From positions 1 through 64,000 of the forward strand of contig NZ_BOMV01000080.1 of assembly GCF_016862375.1 (NCBI RefSeq): 64,000 nucleotides of DNA. The letters run 5' to 3'. A program made the translations under genes and the position numbers. Below are positions 18,137 to 26,716 of the stretch, in pieces. The notes beneath the pieces are model-generated. The model had not been told where the DNA came from, searched no databases, and worked only from the letters and a program-made list of their open reading frames with translations. Source of the stretch: Paractinoplanes rishiriensis (GTDB lineage Bacteria; Actinomycetota; Actinomycetes; Mycobacteriales; Micromonosporaceae). The first letter of the stretch is position 1; each line of letters begins with the position of its first letter.

Positions 18137-18970
18137 TCAACGCAGGAGATCGAGCCTGACACGTTGGGCGTGGGTCAACCGGAGTTCCGTGGCGGCGACG
18201 TTCTCCTCCAGATGGTCGATCCGGGCAGTGCCGGGAATCGGCAGCATGACCGGCGAACGGCCGAGCAGCCAGGCGAGCGCCACCTGGGTCGGGGTGGCAC
18301 CGGCCTCGGCCGCCACCGCGGCGATCTCCGCGATGGCCCCCGAGGTGCCCGCCGCGACCGGCCGCCACGGCAGGAACGCGATCCCGGCCCGCTCGCAGGC
18401 GGCGAGGACGGCGTCGTGCTCGCGGTCGAGCAGGTTGTACCGGTTCTGCACGCTGGCCACCTCGACGATCCGGCGCGCCTGCTCCAACTCGGCGACGGTG
18501 ACCTCGGACAGCCCGATCCGGCCGATCTTGCCTTCGTCCCGCAGGTCCCGCAGCGTGCCGATCTGGTCGGCGAGCGGCGTCTCCGGATCGATCCGGTGCA
18601 GCTGGAGCAACTCGATCCGGCCGACCCGCAGCCGGGCCAGCGCCTGTTCGACCTGCGCCCGCAACACCGTGGGCCGTCCGTCCAGTTTCCACTCGCCGCC
18701 GGGTCCGGTTCGCGCGACGCCGACCTTGGTCGTGATGACGAGCCCGTCCGGATAGGGGTGCAGGGCCTCGGCGAGAAGTTCCTCGTTGGCGCCGCCACCG
18801 TAGAGATGGGCGGTATCGATCAGCGTGACGCCCAGCTCGACGGCCCGCCGGGCCACCGCCATCGAGGCTTCGCGGGCGGCACCCGCCTCGGTCGGCAGGT
18901 GCATGGCGCCGAACCCGAGCCGCCCCACCTCCAGATCCCCGCCGATCCGGAAGACCGTCGCTGTCCTCAC
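18137..18970 (-). CDS. Aldo/keto reductase
   Basis: 277 residues, NADPH-dependent oxidoreductase of the AKR superfamily with the usual TIM barrel. The catalytic tetrad is visible: Asp in LIDTAH, Tyr in LYGGG, Lys in VITTKVG and His in LLQLHRID. The cofactor-binding tail has LAWLLGRSPVMLPIPGT. GTG 18970 is chosen because it overlaps the stop of the upstream S66 peptidase gene (GTGA), gives the family N-terminus, and implies translational coupling. The substrate cannot be read from sequence. Confidence 0.92.
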   Translation of the reverse strand: MRTATVFRIGGDLEVGRLGFGAMHLPTEAGAAREASMAVARRAVELGVTLIDTAHLYGGGANEELLAEALHPYPDGLVITTKVGVARTGPGGEWKLDGRPTVLRAQVEQALARLRVGRIELLQLHRIDPETPLADQIGTLRDLRDEGKIGRIGLSEVTVAELEQARRIVEVASVQNRYNLLDREHDAVLAACERAGIAFLPWRPVAAGTSGAIAEIAAVAAEAGATPTQVALAWLLGRSPVMLPIPGTARIDHLEENVAATELRLTHAQRVRLDLLR

Positions 18971-20016
18971 GGCTGGACGCCCGCCTCGACGGTCAGGGTG
19001 CCGGCGGTGGTGTCGATCGTGGCGCGGGCGCCGAGCGGGACGGTCAGCTGGCCGTTGCCGTGGCCGATGCGCAGGCCGCCCAGGACCGGGACGCCGAGGC
19101 TGCCCACGCGATCCAGGACCGCCTGGGCCGCGGTCCACTGGCCGCTCACCACCGGGGCGTTGGTGAACTGGCCGATCGCCACGCCGGCGATCCGGCGCAG
19201 GGCGCCCGCGCGGGTCAGGTGGGTCAGCATGCGGTCATAGCTGTACGCGGACTCGTCGGTGTCCTCGAGCAGCAGGATCGCGCCGCGCAGGTCAGGCAGG
19301 TCGCGGGTGCCCAGGCTGGCCTGCAGCATCGTCAGGTTGCCGCCGAGCAGCGGGCCGGTCGCGACACCGGGGACGGTGACCGCGGCGCTGGGTTCGGCCG
19401 GGTCGGTGGTCAGCACGATCGGATCGGTGGTCATGACCGCGCTGCGCAGCGACTCGATCTCGGCCGGGCCGAGGCGCGCGTCGGTCCAGTTCATCATCGG
19501 GCCGTAGAAGCTGATCAGCCGGGCCGCGGTCCACAGCCGGCCGGCCAGCACGGTCAGATCGCTGAAGCCGACGAAGACGCGGGGGTCGCGGCGTACCGCG
19601 TCCAGGTCGAGGCCGTCCAGGATGCGCTGGGTGCCGTAGCCGCCGCGGGCGGCGAAGACGCCGCGCACGCCGGGGTCGCGGAAGGCGGCGTTGAGGTCGG
19701 CCAGCCGGGCCTCGTCGGTGCCGGCCAGGTAGCCGTACCGGTCGTGCAGGTGCTCGCCCTCCTCGACCACCAGGCCGAAGCTCTCCAGGATCTCGATGCC
19801 GCGGGCCAGCCGGGTGTCCGGCACGCCGGCCGGGGCGATCACCCGGACCCGGTCGCCGGGGCGGAGCGCGGATGGCCGGATCACCGCTCGTGCGCCCGCC
19901 CGCGCGGGCGTGCCGGCCACGACGGCGCCGCCTCCCGCGAGGGCTGCCACAGCGATGAGGGTACGGCGAGAAATGGTCACCCGGCGCACGTTTCCGCGCA
20001 TGGCGCGCACAGTCAA
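18967..20016 (-). CDS. S66 LD-carboxypeptidase-like protein, Tat-type signal
   Basis: Up to 349 residues of peptidase family S66, whose members trim L,D-linked peptides of peptidoglycan or hydrolyse peptide antibiotics of the microcin C type. Family motifs: ALRPGDRVRVIAPAG, ARGGYGTQRIL, FVGFSDLTVL with the nucleophilic Ser, LLLEDTDE with the Glu, and RIGHGNGQ with the His. The N-terminus has a twin-arginine-like signal (SRRTLIAVAALAGG, then VAGTPARA), so export is expected. ATG 20016, ATG 20001 and GTG 19980 are possible starts. The last codons overlap the aldo/keto reductase start. Confidence 0.88.
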   Translation of the reverse strand: MTVRAMRGNVRRVTISRRTLIAVAALAGGGAVVAGTPARAGARAVIRPSALRPGDRVRVIAPAGVPDTRLARGIEILESFGLVVEEGEHLHDRYGYLAGTDEARLADLNAAFRDPGVRGVFAARGGYGTQRILDGLDLDAVRRDPRVFVGFSDLTVLAGRLWTAARLISFYGPMMNWTDARLGPAEIESLRSAVMTTDPIVLTTDPAEPSAAVTVPGVATGPLLGGNLTMLQASLGTRDLPDLRGAILLLEDTDESAYSYDRMLTHLTRAGALRRIAGVAIGQFTNAPVVSGQWTAAQAVLDRVGSLGVPVLGGLRIGHGNGQLTVPLGARATIDTTAGTLTVEAGVQP

Positions 20017-20025
20017 GGTTGCCGC

Positions 20026-20553
20026 TCAGCGGAAGGCAAACTCCTCGAAATGGATCGCCCGGGGTGAGACGCCGCTCTGCCGCAGTCCGCGTTCGAGGCT
20101 CGCAATCATCGGTTGCGGCCCGCAGAGGTAGATCTCGGCGTCCGCGACCGGCCGATCCGGTCGGCGATCCGGCCGGCCGTCAGCGCGCCCATCTCGGACG
20201 AGACGTGCAGGTACGCGTGCAGGCCGGGGTGCCGGCTCCGCGCGTCGAGCACGTCCGGCCAGCAGATTGCCTCGGCGCGATGGCGTACGGCATAAAAGAA
20301 ATGGACGTCGCGCGGGGTGGGCGAAGGCACGTCGCGGAGCCAGCTGAGGAACGGTGTCACGCCGATGCCGCCGGCCACCCACACCGGTGCGGTAGTCGAG
20401 CATGCCGTAGCCGCCCTCGACGATGACGGTGCGCCCGGGCTCCGGGTCGGTGCCGAGCCGGCGCGTGTAGTCACCGAGTTCCTTGATGGTCAGGCGCAGC
20501 GCGGTCTCACCGGCGGGCTGGAGATGGTGAACGGATGCGGCTCCCGCATGCAC
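20026..20553 (-). pseudogene. Ferredoxin-reductase-type flavoenzyme remnant
   Basis: The C-terminal half of a ferric/ferredoxin reductase-like FAD-NAD protein. It starts mid-domain at PAGETALRLTIKELGDYTRR, then VEGGYGMLDYRT. It shifts frame near 20395 to VWVAGGIGVTPFLSWLRDVP (the NAD-binding GGIG motif) and HFFYAVR. It shifts back near 20150 to AEIYLCGPQPMI and ends HFEEFAFR. The FAD-binding N-terminus and membrane part are missing, so this is a truncated, doubly frameshifted relic. The opposite shifts might instead be sequencing error, but the missing start would remain. Confidence 0.8.
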
Positions 20554-20568
20554 CGTAACGGGTGCCGG

Positions 20569-22671
20569 CTAATTGCCCGCCGGTGCGGACATCGTGGCGC
20601 CGGCGCCGTTCGGACTCACCAGAAAATCAACATTCGGCAGTACGCCGCCGGCCGCGCGCGGGCCCTGGGCGGCGCTCGGGTCGGTGGACCGGAACTGGGC
20701 GGCACCGTCGCCGGTCAGCCACGCGTTGCCGCGCTGGGCCGGGCAGTCGCCGAGCCGGGCCGGGGCGCCGTCGTTGCCGGCGGACACGTTGTCGTGCACG
20801 GTGCAGCCCGCCGCGTCGAGAAGGTAGAAGCCGTCCGCGCCGTTGCGGAACGCGGTGTTGTTGCTCAGCTGGAGCGCACCCCGGTTGCCGCTGCTGGTGA
20901 AGCCGCTGCTGGCGTTGTCCCAGGCAGCGTTGTGCCGCAGCACGTGCGCGGCGGCCGGCGGCGGGTTGCCGCCGCCCAGGTGGAAACCGTCGGCGTTGCT
21001 CCGCCACTCGGCGACGTTCCAGCGGTTGACGCCGTTGCCGAACGCCCAGTTGTGCTCGACCGTGACCGGGCTGGCCCAGTCGCCGAGGTCGAACCCGTTG
21101 TCGGCGTTGTTGAAGGCGCGGTTGCCGCGGAGCACGTTGCCCTCGCCGGCGCCGTTGCCGATGCCCAGCCCGATGCCCGCCCGGCCGCCCTCGGTGGGGT
21201 CGAAATTGTTGAAGAAATCGCTGTCCAGGACCTGATTGCCGACGGTGCCTTCGTCGCGCAGGGTCAGGGCGGAGCGGACGTTGTCGTGGATGGACAACCG
21301 CTGGAGAACGTTGAATTGGCAGGCGGTGCAGGCGTACGCGTGACTCTGGGAATTTTTGATCTCCAGGCCCTGCACGGTCCAGTAGCTCGCGCGGTGGGTG
21401 ACGGTCCACTCGGCGGCGGGCACCCGGCTCGCGTCGATCACCGGGCGCTCGGCGCGGTAGTTGCTGAGCGTGATGCGTCGCTCGGGCTCGCCGTCGACCT
21501 CGATGATGAGGCCGGCCGTGGGCCGATAGGTGCCGCCGCGCAGCGCGATCGTCTGACCGGGACGCACGGCCGCGAGGGCCTTGGCGAGAGTGGCGTACGG
21601 CCGGGCCAGCGTGCCGGTGCCGGCGTCCGAACCGTTCGGCGCGACGAAGATGTCGGCCGCCGCCACCCCGGTCGGCCGGACGGCGCTGGGCCGCGGCACC
21701 GGAGCGGCACCGGTCGTCGGTGCGACCGCGGGCGCCGCGCCGGGCGTGACCACCGCGGATCGGACGACCGCCGGTGAGTCCGTCCGCGGCGCCGGGGACT
21801 CGGCCACGGTGTACACGAAGCCACCACCGGCGGCGACCGTGACCACCGCGGCCGCGGCCACCATCTTGGCGATCGAGGTGGCGGACGCCTCCACGACGAC
21901 CGGCAGCGAAACCACGCCGAGCAGCAGCTTCTCGGGGGCCACCAGGCCGCGCCCGTGTCGGGAGCACCGCGGGCAGGTGCGCACGTGCCGGGTCAGCCGC
22001 TTGCGCCACACCGAGTCGGCCTTGCCGTTCCAGCCGTGGGTGACGCGGGACAGTTCGGCGCACCGCGGCGACGCGACCAGCGCGCGCACCACGCCGCGGA
22101 CCGCCTCCAGCCGGACCTTCATGCGCCGTACCCGGACGCCGGCCTGTTTCGGGTTGATCGCCAGCGCGGCGGCCAGTTGCGTGCGGGTGATCTCGCCGAG
22201 CGTTTCACGCCAGTACAGCGAAAGCAGGTGCCGGTCGTCGTCGTCGAGCCATTCGGCGGCGTCACTCAGTTCCTTGCGCTGGCCGGCGAGCACCAGTTCG
22301 GTGACGGTCCGCTCGGCGAAGTCGCCGTCCGGGTCGGGCTGGTCGGCTGGTATCTCCTCGCGCCGCTGCAGGTGCGTGCGCCGGCGCCGCAGGTACAGCT
22401 GGACCTGCCGGTACGCGATGGCGATCAGCCAGGACTCGAAACGCTCCGGCTCGCGCAGCCCGGGCAGGCCGCGCACCACCCGCACCATCGTGTCCTGCAC
22501 CACGTCGTCGACGTCGGCGTGGCTCTGCAGGGCCCGCCCGACGACGTTGGAGACCAACGGGAGATGGGCCGAGATCAGCTCGGTGAGCGCCTTCTCGTCG
22601 CCCCCCTGCGCCGCCGTGACGAGGCGGGCGATGTCCTGCCCGGCGGTCGTCCCAGCCTCGCTCTCCGCCAT
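20569..22671 (-). CDS. ECF sigma factor fused to pectate-lyase-like beta-helix
   Basis: About 700 residues. Residues ~24-195 carry sigma-70 region 2 (HADVDDVVQDTMVRV, FESWLIAIAYRQV) and region 4 (ITRTQLAAALAINPKQAGVR). Next comes a C/H-x3-C-x2-C cluster (Cys204, HVRTCPRC) like a zinc anti-sigma domain, then a membrane helix (~272-290) and a proline-rich linker. From ~340 there is an exported right-handed beta-helix with the DUF1565-type start IFVAPNGSDAGTGTL. This helix resembles family PL9 lyases, but the expected GNGFKLGG is DGFHLGGG (Lys to His) and SDDG is ADNG, so catalysis is doubtful and a binding or sensing role more likely. ATG 22671 leaves promoter space; GTG 22779 is an alternative. 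Divergent from the ArsR-type gene. Confidence 0.88.
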   Translation of the reverse strand: MAESEAGTTAGQDIARLVTAAQGGDEKALTELISAHLPLVSNVVGRALQSHADVDDVVQDTMVRVVRGLPGLREPERFESWLIAIAYRQVQLYLRRRRTHLQRREEIPADQPDPDGDFAERTVTELVLAGQRKELSDAAEWLDDDDRHLLSLYWRETLGEITRTQLAAALAINPKQAGVRVRRMKVRLEAVRGVVRALVASPRCAELSRVTHGWNGKADSVWRKRLTRHVRTCPRCSRHGRGLVAPEKLLLGVVSLPVVVEASATSIAKMVAAAAVVTVAAGGGFVYTVAESPAPRTDSPAVVRSAVVTPGAAPAVAPTTGAAPVPRPSAVRPTGVAAADIFVAPNGSDAGTGTLARPYATLAKALAAVRPGQTIALRGGTYRPTAGLIIEVDGEPERRITLSNYRAERPVIDASRVPAAEWTVTHRASYWTVQGLEIKNSQSHAYACTACQFNVLQRLSIHDNVRSALTLRDEGTVGNQVLDSDFFNNFDPTEGGRAGIGLGIGNGAGEGNVLRGNRAFNNADNGFDLGDWASPVTVEHNWAFGNGVNRWNVAEWRSNADGFHLGGGNPPPAAAHVLRHNAAWDNASSGFTSSGNRGALQLSNNTAFRNGADGFYLLDAAGCTVHDNVSAGNDGAPARLGDCPAQRGNAWLTGDGAAQFRSTDPSAAQGPRAAGGVLPNVDFLVSPNGAGATMSAPAGN

Positions 22672-22842
22672 CTCCGGTGCTGTCTCCTCTACGTAAGCCG
22701 GTGGTGCCCGGTGCCGGCCGAGAGGGCTGAACCCGGCCGGCACCTGGACCGGTTGCGTGGTGATAGATGCCTCCGGCACGGCGCCGGCTGCTTTTTTTGA
22801 AGTTTTTGGTCACCGGGGCACCGGCGCGGACACCTATCACGC

Positions 22843-23136
22843 ATGAGCCCTGCACCACTCGATGCCGCCTTCGCCGCCCTTGGTGACCCCATCCGCCGCG
22901 CCCTGGTGAGTCGCCTCGCCCAGGGTGACGCCACGGTGCGCGAACTCGCCGAACCGTTCGGACTGACCCAGCAGACCATTTCCCACCATGTCGCCGTCCT
23001 GCGCCGGTCCGGCCTGATCGAGCAACGACAGGAAGGCACCCGCCGGCCCTGCCGGCTGCGCACCGATCAGTTGACACTGCTCGGTGCGTGGATCGACGAC
23101 CAGCGCCGGTCGGCGGTATTTCCCCCAGCCGTATAG
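22843..23136 (+). CDS. ArsR-family HTH repressor
   Basis: 97 residues, a compact winged-helix regulator. It starts LDAAFAALGDPIRRALVSRL, has a recognition helix region LTQQTISHHVAVLRRSGLI, and a wing EQRQEGTRRPCRL. The metal-binding Cys motifs of classical ArsR are absent, so the inducer is not a thiol-bound metal of that type. It lies divergent from the sigma fusion and upstream of the secreted lyase in the same direction, so it may control either. No SRPBCC partner gene, common next to this subfamily, is present. Confidence 0.88.
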   Translation: MSPAPLDAAFAALGDPIRRALVSRLAQGDATVRELAEPFGLTQQTISHHVAVLRRSGLIEQRQEGTRRPCRLRTDQLTLLGAWIDDQRRSAVFPPAV

Positions 23137-23367
23137 ACGTCGCTCGCTGCGGCCGGATGTCACAAACTCGGCAACTTTCCCGGAAATCGAAAAAGCCCGC
23201 GGGCCAGCAGTTACTGCGAAAACCGGGCCTGCTTAAGGTGCCCTTCACCCGGCCGCCCCACCGACGGCTCGGGCCGACGGGCACCGCCCGCATCGCTGAG
23301 AACGGCCGATGGCACCAGCCCGCCATCCGCCGCCGCTGCGGCGAGCCCCGATCTCACGGAGACCTAC
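23137..23367. other. Leader of the secreted lyase gene
   Basis: This 230-base space between the ArsR-type gene and the lyase gene probably holds the lyase promoter. A GGAG six bases before ATG 23368 is the ribosome site. I see no convincing -10/-35 pair. Confidence 0.35.
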
Positions 23368-24951
23368 ATGCACGTCAGACCCCTGATCGCCGGCGCCGGT
23401 CTGCTGGCCGTCGCCGTCGTCGCCCTGTCACCGTCGGCCGCCCACGCGGCCCCGGTCCGCTACGAGGCGGAGTCCTCCCCCGCGGTGTGCAGCGGCACCA
23501 TCGACGCCAACTGGACCGGCTTCTCGGGCAGCGGATTCTGCAACGCCACGAATGCCACCGGCGCGTACGCACAGTTCACCGTCAACGCCGCCGCGGCCGG
23601 AACCGCCACCGTGGGGGTCCGGTTCGCCAACGGCACCACCACGGTCCGGTCCGCCAACCTGATCGTCAACGGCGCGACCGTGCAGGCGCCGACGTTCGAG
23701 GGCACCGGCGCCTGGTCGACCTGGGTCACCAAGACCCTGTCGGTGCCGGTGAACTCGGGCAGCAACACCATCCGCCTGGACCCGACAATCGCGGCCGGCC
23801 TGCCGAACATCGACTACCTGGAGATCGACACCGGCGGCACGACCCCGCCGCCGACGGCCAACGCCCTCTACGTCGCGGTCAACGGCAACGACAGCAACAC
23901 CGGCACGCTGAGTGCGCCGTTGCAGACCATCCAGCGGGCGGTGAACCTGGCCCAACCGGGCCACACCATCTTCGTCCGTGGTGGCACGTACGCGCCGAGC
24001 ACCAACATCCGCATCCTCACGAACGGCACCTCCAGCCAGCCGATCACGTTGCGCAACTACGAGAACGAGCGGGTCATCATCGACGGCGAGAACATGCCGT
24101 ACACGCCCGGCGCGCTCGACTCGGACATCCCCCGTCCGGACCGCGGCGCCATCCACATCGAGGGTGACTGGTGGCGGCTCATCGGACTCGAGATCATTCA
24201 TGGCCCGTACGGGGTCTTCGGCCTGGACTCCAGCAACAACTACTACGAGCGCCTGGTCACTCGCGACAACTACGAGTCCGGCTTCCACCTGTTCCTGACC
24301 TCGAGCAACAACCAGATCATCAACCTGGACTCGTACGGGAACCGCGATCCCCGCAATGCCGGCGAAAGCGCCGACGGCCTGGCCATCAAGGAGGGCTCCG
24401 GCACCGGCAACGTGGTCCGCGGCGCCCGGCTGTGGAACAACTCCGACGACGGCCTGGACTTCTGGATGTTCCAGTCGCCGATCCTGCTGGAGAACAGCAT
24501 CGCCTGGGGCAACGGCTTCAACCGGTGGAACCTGCCCGACTACGTGGGTGACGGCAACGGGTTCAAGCTGGGCGGCAACGCGGTCGCCGCCAACCACACC
24601 GTGCGCAACTGCATGGCCTGGGACAACGCCCGCAGCGGCGTGATCGACAACAACAACCCCGGCCAGCACGTCATCGACCGCTGCACCGCGTGGGACAACG
24701 CCTCGGGCGGCTTCCTGTTCGACCGCTCCGACAGCACGCTGACCCGCAACCTCGCCGTGGCCAACGCCACCAACGTCAGCCTCGGCGCCAACTCCAGCGG
24801 CTCGAACAACTCCTGGAACATCGGCGGCACCTGGTCGTTCACCAGCACCGACTCGACCACCATCCGGGGCCCGCGCAACGCCGACGGCTCGATCCCGTCG
24901 TCGAACTTCCTGCGCCCGTCGAACGGCGCCGACGTGGGAGCCCGCTTCTGA
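23368..24951 (+). CDS. Secreted CBM35-PL9-type pectate lyase
   Basis: 527 residues. A Sec signal (VRPLIAGAGLLAVAVVALS, cut after AHA) is followed by a carbohydrate-binding module of the CBM6/35 type (residues ~30-156, from RYEAESSPAVC to IDYLEID). A right-handed beta-helix follows (~166-527), with the DUF1565 start LYVAVNGNDSNTGTL. PL9 hallmarks are intact: NNSDDGLDF (357-365, calcium region) and GDGNGFKLGG with Lys400 at the position of the catalytic lysine in characterised PL9 enzymes. It should cleave polygalacturonate by beta-elimination outside the cell. It is the catalytically competent counterpart of the domain fused to the neighbouring sigma factor. Confidence 0.88.
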   Translation: MHVRPLIAGAGLLAVAVVALSPSAAHAAPVRYEAESSPAVCSGTIDANWTGFSGSGFCNATNATGAYAQFTVNAAAAGTATVGVRFANGTTTVRSANLIVNGATVQAPTFEGTGAWSTWVTKTLSVPVNSGSNTIRLDPTIAAGLPNIDYLEIDTGGTTPPPTANALYVAVNGNDSNTGTLSAPLQTIQRAVNLAQPGHTIFVRGGTYAPSTNIRILTNGTSSQPITLRNYENERVIIDGENMPYTPGALDSDIPRPDRGAIHIEGDWWRLIGLEIIHGPYGVFGLDSSNNYYERLVTRDNYESGFHLFLTSSNNQIINLDSYGNRDPRNAGESADGLAIKEGSGTGNVVRGARLWNNSDDGLDFWMFQSPILLENSIAWGNGFNRWNLPDYVGDGNGFKLGGNAVAANHTVRNCMAWDNARSGVIDNNNPGQHVIDRCTAWDNASGGFLFDRSDSTLTRNLAVANATNVSLGANSSGSNNSWNIGGTWSFTSTDSTTIRGPRNADGSIPSSNFLRPSNGADVGARF

Positions 24952-24960
24952 CCGCTTGAT

Positions 24961-24999
24961 CGCGGACCCGGGACGTCTCCGCCCCGGGTCCGCGCTTTT
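24961..24999 (+). terminator. Rho-independent terminator of lyase gene
   Basis: A perfect 12-bp GC stem (24961-24972 with 24983-24994) and a 10-base loop, followed by TTTT at 24996. It sits just after the lyase stop and next to the 3' end of the convergent phosphodiesterase gene. Confidence 0.85.
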
Positions 25000-25000
25000 C

Positions 25001-25990
25001 TCAGGGACGCAGGTGCGGGGCGATCGCGTCGACCCGGTTCGACCAGAGCCAGCCGGACCAGTGCTCCGGCACCTGGTCGAGAGCTTCCTCGCCGTCGAAG
25101 CCCGCCGACCACGGCCCGTCGCCGGCGACCAGGATGACCCGGGTGCCGGCGCCGCGCATCCGCTCGACGAACAGGTCGGGCCAGCCCCACAGCAGCCGCC
25201 CGTACCGCTGCGGCAGGTGCAGTTCGGTGTTGCGGCAGGCATCCGGGACATGCCCGCTCCAGCCGACGGCGAGATAGCGAAGCAGGCAGTCCTTCATGGT
25301 CTGGCGCGAGGCGACCCGCAGTTGCGGCAGCCGCTCCGCCACCGCCCGAACGGCGACGTCTCCCCCGTACACCCCAATGGTTGCCCGGCGCTGAGCCGGC
25401 AGCGTGGCGAGAAGATCGGCCAACCGCTCACCATCGGCCCGGTCGTCGTTCTTGAGATCGACGAGCAGTTCCCGATCCGGGAACGCCGCGATGACCTCCT
25501 CCGCGGCGGGCAACAGACCGACACCCTTGCCGCGCAGCGGATGAGTGGCCCCACCGTCAGCCGTGTAGCCATAGCCGAGGTCAAGCTTGCGCAGCTCGGC
25601 GAGCGTGTGGTCGCGCACCCGCCCGGTGCCGTCGGTCCGGCATTCGAGCGTCGAGTCGTGAAAGACCGCGAGCTGATTGTCGGCGGTGAGCTGAACGTCA
25701 AACTCAAGCATGTCGGCGCCGGCGTCAAAGGCGGCCCGCATCGAGTCAATCGTGTTCTCGACGAGAAGATGCTCCGGCGGGTGGATCCGGGTGGCGGTGC
25801 AGGTGTCGGCCTCCACCCCGTCGAGCGGGAAGGTCTGCGCGATCCCACGGTGCGCGAGCAGCTGCGGTTGGCCGTCCTCAGCGGCCCAGAGGTCCGAGCT
25901 GTTGCCGACGCCGAGGCCGCCGGCCACGACCAGAAGAACACCGACGGTCGCCAGCAGCCGGCGCCAGAGCCTCGACTTGATCAGTTTCAC
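25001..25990 (-). CDS. Glycerophosphodiester phosphodiesterase
   Basis: 329 residues. It hydrolyses glycerophosphodiesters to sn-glycerol-3-phosphate and an alcohol. An N-terminal hydrophobic segment (LLATVGVLLVVAGGLGVG) acts as signal or anchor, so it works outside the membrane. Catalytic motifs are LLAHRG (His), VENTIDSM, MLEFDVQLTADNQ (metal Glu/Asp) and AVFHDSTLE (second His), with a later LLVDLKND. An acidic, cysteine-containing insert sits between HRG and ENT. ATG 25990. Monocistronic, convergent with the lyase gene. Confidence 0.9.
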   Translation of the reverse strand: MKLIKSRLWRRLLATVGVLLVVAGGLGVGNSSDLWAAEDGQPQLLAHRGIAQTFPLDGVEADTCTATRIHPPEHLLVENTIDSMRAAFDAGADMLEFDVQLTADNQLAVFHDSTLECRTDGTGRVRDHTLAELRKLDLGYGYTADGGATHPLRGKGVGLLPAAEEVIAAFPDRELLVDLKNDDRADGERLADLLATLPAQRRATIGVYGGDVAVRAVAERLPQLRVASRQTMKDCLLRYLAVGWSGHVPDACRNTELHLPQRYGRLLWGWPDLFVERMRGAGTRVILVAGDGPWSAGFDGEEALDQVPEHWSGWLWSNRVDAIAPHLRP

Positions 25991-26148
25991 GGAAGAAGTT
26001 TCTTACGCTTCGTCAACGCCGTAGCGCTCCTACCACGTAGCGCGACGATGCTCCGACAGCGATGAGCCCGACAGGAGCGGAATGTCGAAGACACCACCGC
26101 ATTGGTACCGTCACCGTTCGTGGGGACAACAGCCGATCGGACCGGACG
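25991..26148. promoter_or_regulatory. Divergent promoter region
   Basis: These 158 bases separate the phosphodiesterase from the toxin-like gene. Promoters for both should lie here, but I cannot point to convincing boxes, and the toxin GTG lacks a clear ribosome site. Confidence 0.3.
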
Positions 26149-26703
26149 GTGACCGGCCGACCGCGGGCGCCCCACGAGCAGGGATCCGACAACGGCATCG
26201 ACCGGGGTGGTGTTTCGCGGTCGCCGCGCAGCGGTGATTCGGTCGCCGCCCAGCAGGAGACCGCTGCGGAGGTCGCACAAGCCGGGCGCGCGAGCTCAGC
26301 CGGCGGCACCGCCGGGACACCGCAAGCTGACCGCCTCTCGTCGGAGCCGCGCCGGCAAAGGCTGCTCGACGAGCTGCGCGACAACGGCGTCCGGCATAAT
26401 CCGCAAGACATCGTGGCGATCGGCAGAAACGGCGCGGGCGACGTCATCTTTCTGGAGAACGGCAACAGCCGGGCGGGACTGCTCCACATCACGGAACGGC
26501 ACGCCGGCGACTTCGCGAATGTGGGCGTGCCCGAGAACAAAGTGGGAGCGTTGGTGTTCACGGCAGTCACCCAGGGAACCGAGGTAGGCGCCCAACGCAC
26601 CCGGCCGATCTACGAGGTCGAGTTCGAGGGCAGAACGTATCGGCTCGCCGTGTCCGTCGGATCTAACGGCTTCATCGTGGGGGCGAATCCCGTTGGGCAT
26701 TGA
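26149..26703 (+). CDS. Toxin-like protein with short leader and BECR-type nuclease tail
   Basis: 184 residues. A disordered leader (residues 1-60) starts VTGRPR-PH and ends AQQETAAEVAQAGRAS, matching the leader of the protein at 41414. The tail (~95-184) has GLLHITERHAGDFANVG, VFTAVTQG, a YEVEFEGRTYRLAVSV stretch and GSNGFIVGANP. That order (His-containing helix, strand, then GFIV at the end) recalls the barnase/EndoU/colicin/RelE-like nuclease toxins. GTG 26149 is chosen by alignment to the paralogue; earlier starts add unrelated residues. The next gene encodes the probable immunity protein. No secretion signal or delivery domain is visible. Family placement is tentative. Confidence 0.7.
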   Translation: MTGRPRAPHEQGSDNGIDRGGVSRSPRSGDSVAAQQETAAEVAQAGRASSAGGTAGTPQADRLSSEPRRQRLLDELRDNGVRHNPQDIVAIGRNGAGDVIFLENGNSRAGLLHITERHAGDFANVGVPENKVGALVFTAVTQGTEVGAQRTRPIYEVEFEGRTYRLAVSVGSNGFIVGANPVGH

Positions 26704-26716
26704 CGTCATCCGGGTC

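Noticed and set aside
17357..19240. Very long plus-strand frame (627 codons) opposite the nucleoside hydrolase and aldo/keto reductase
   Set aside because: It is the complement of well-supported genes; its composition is low-complexity Arg/Gly/His and has no domain.
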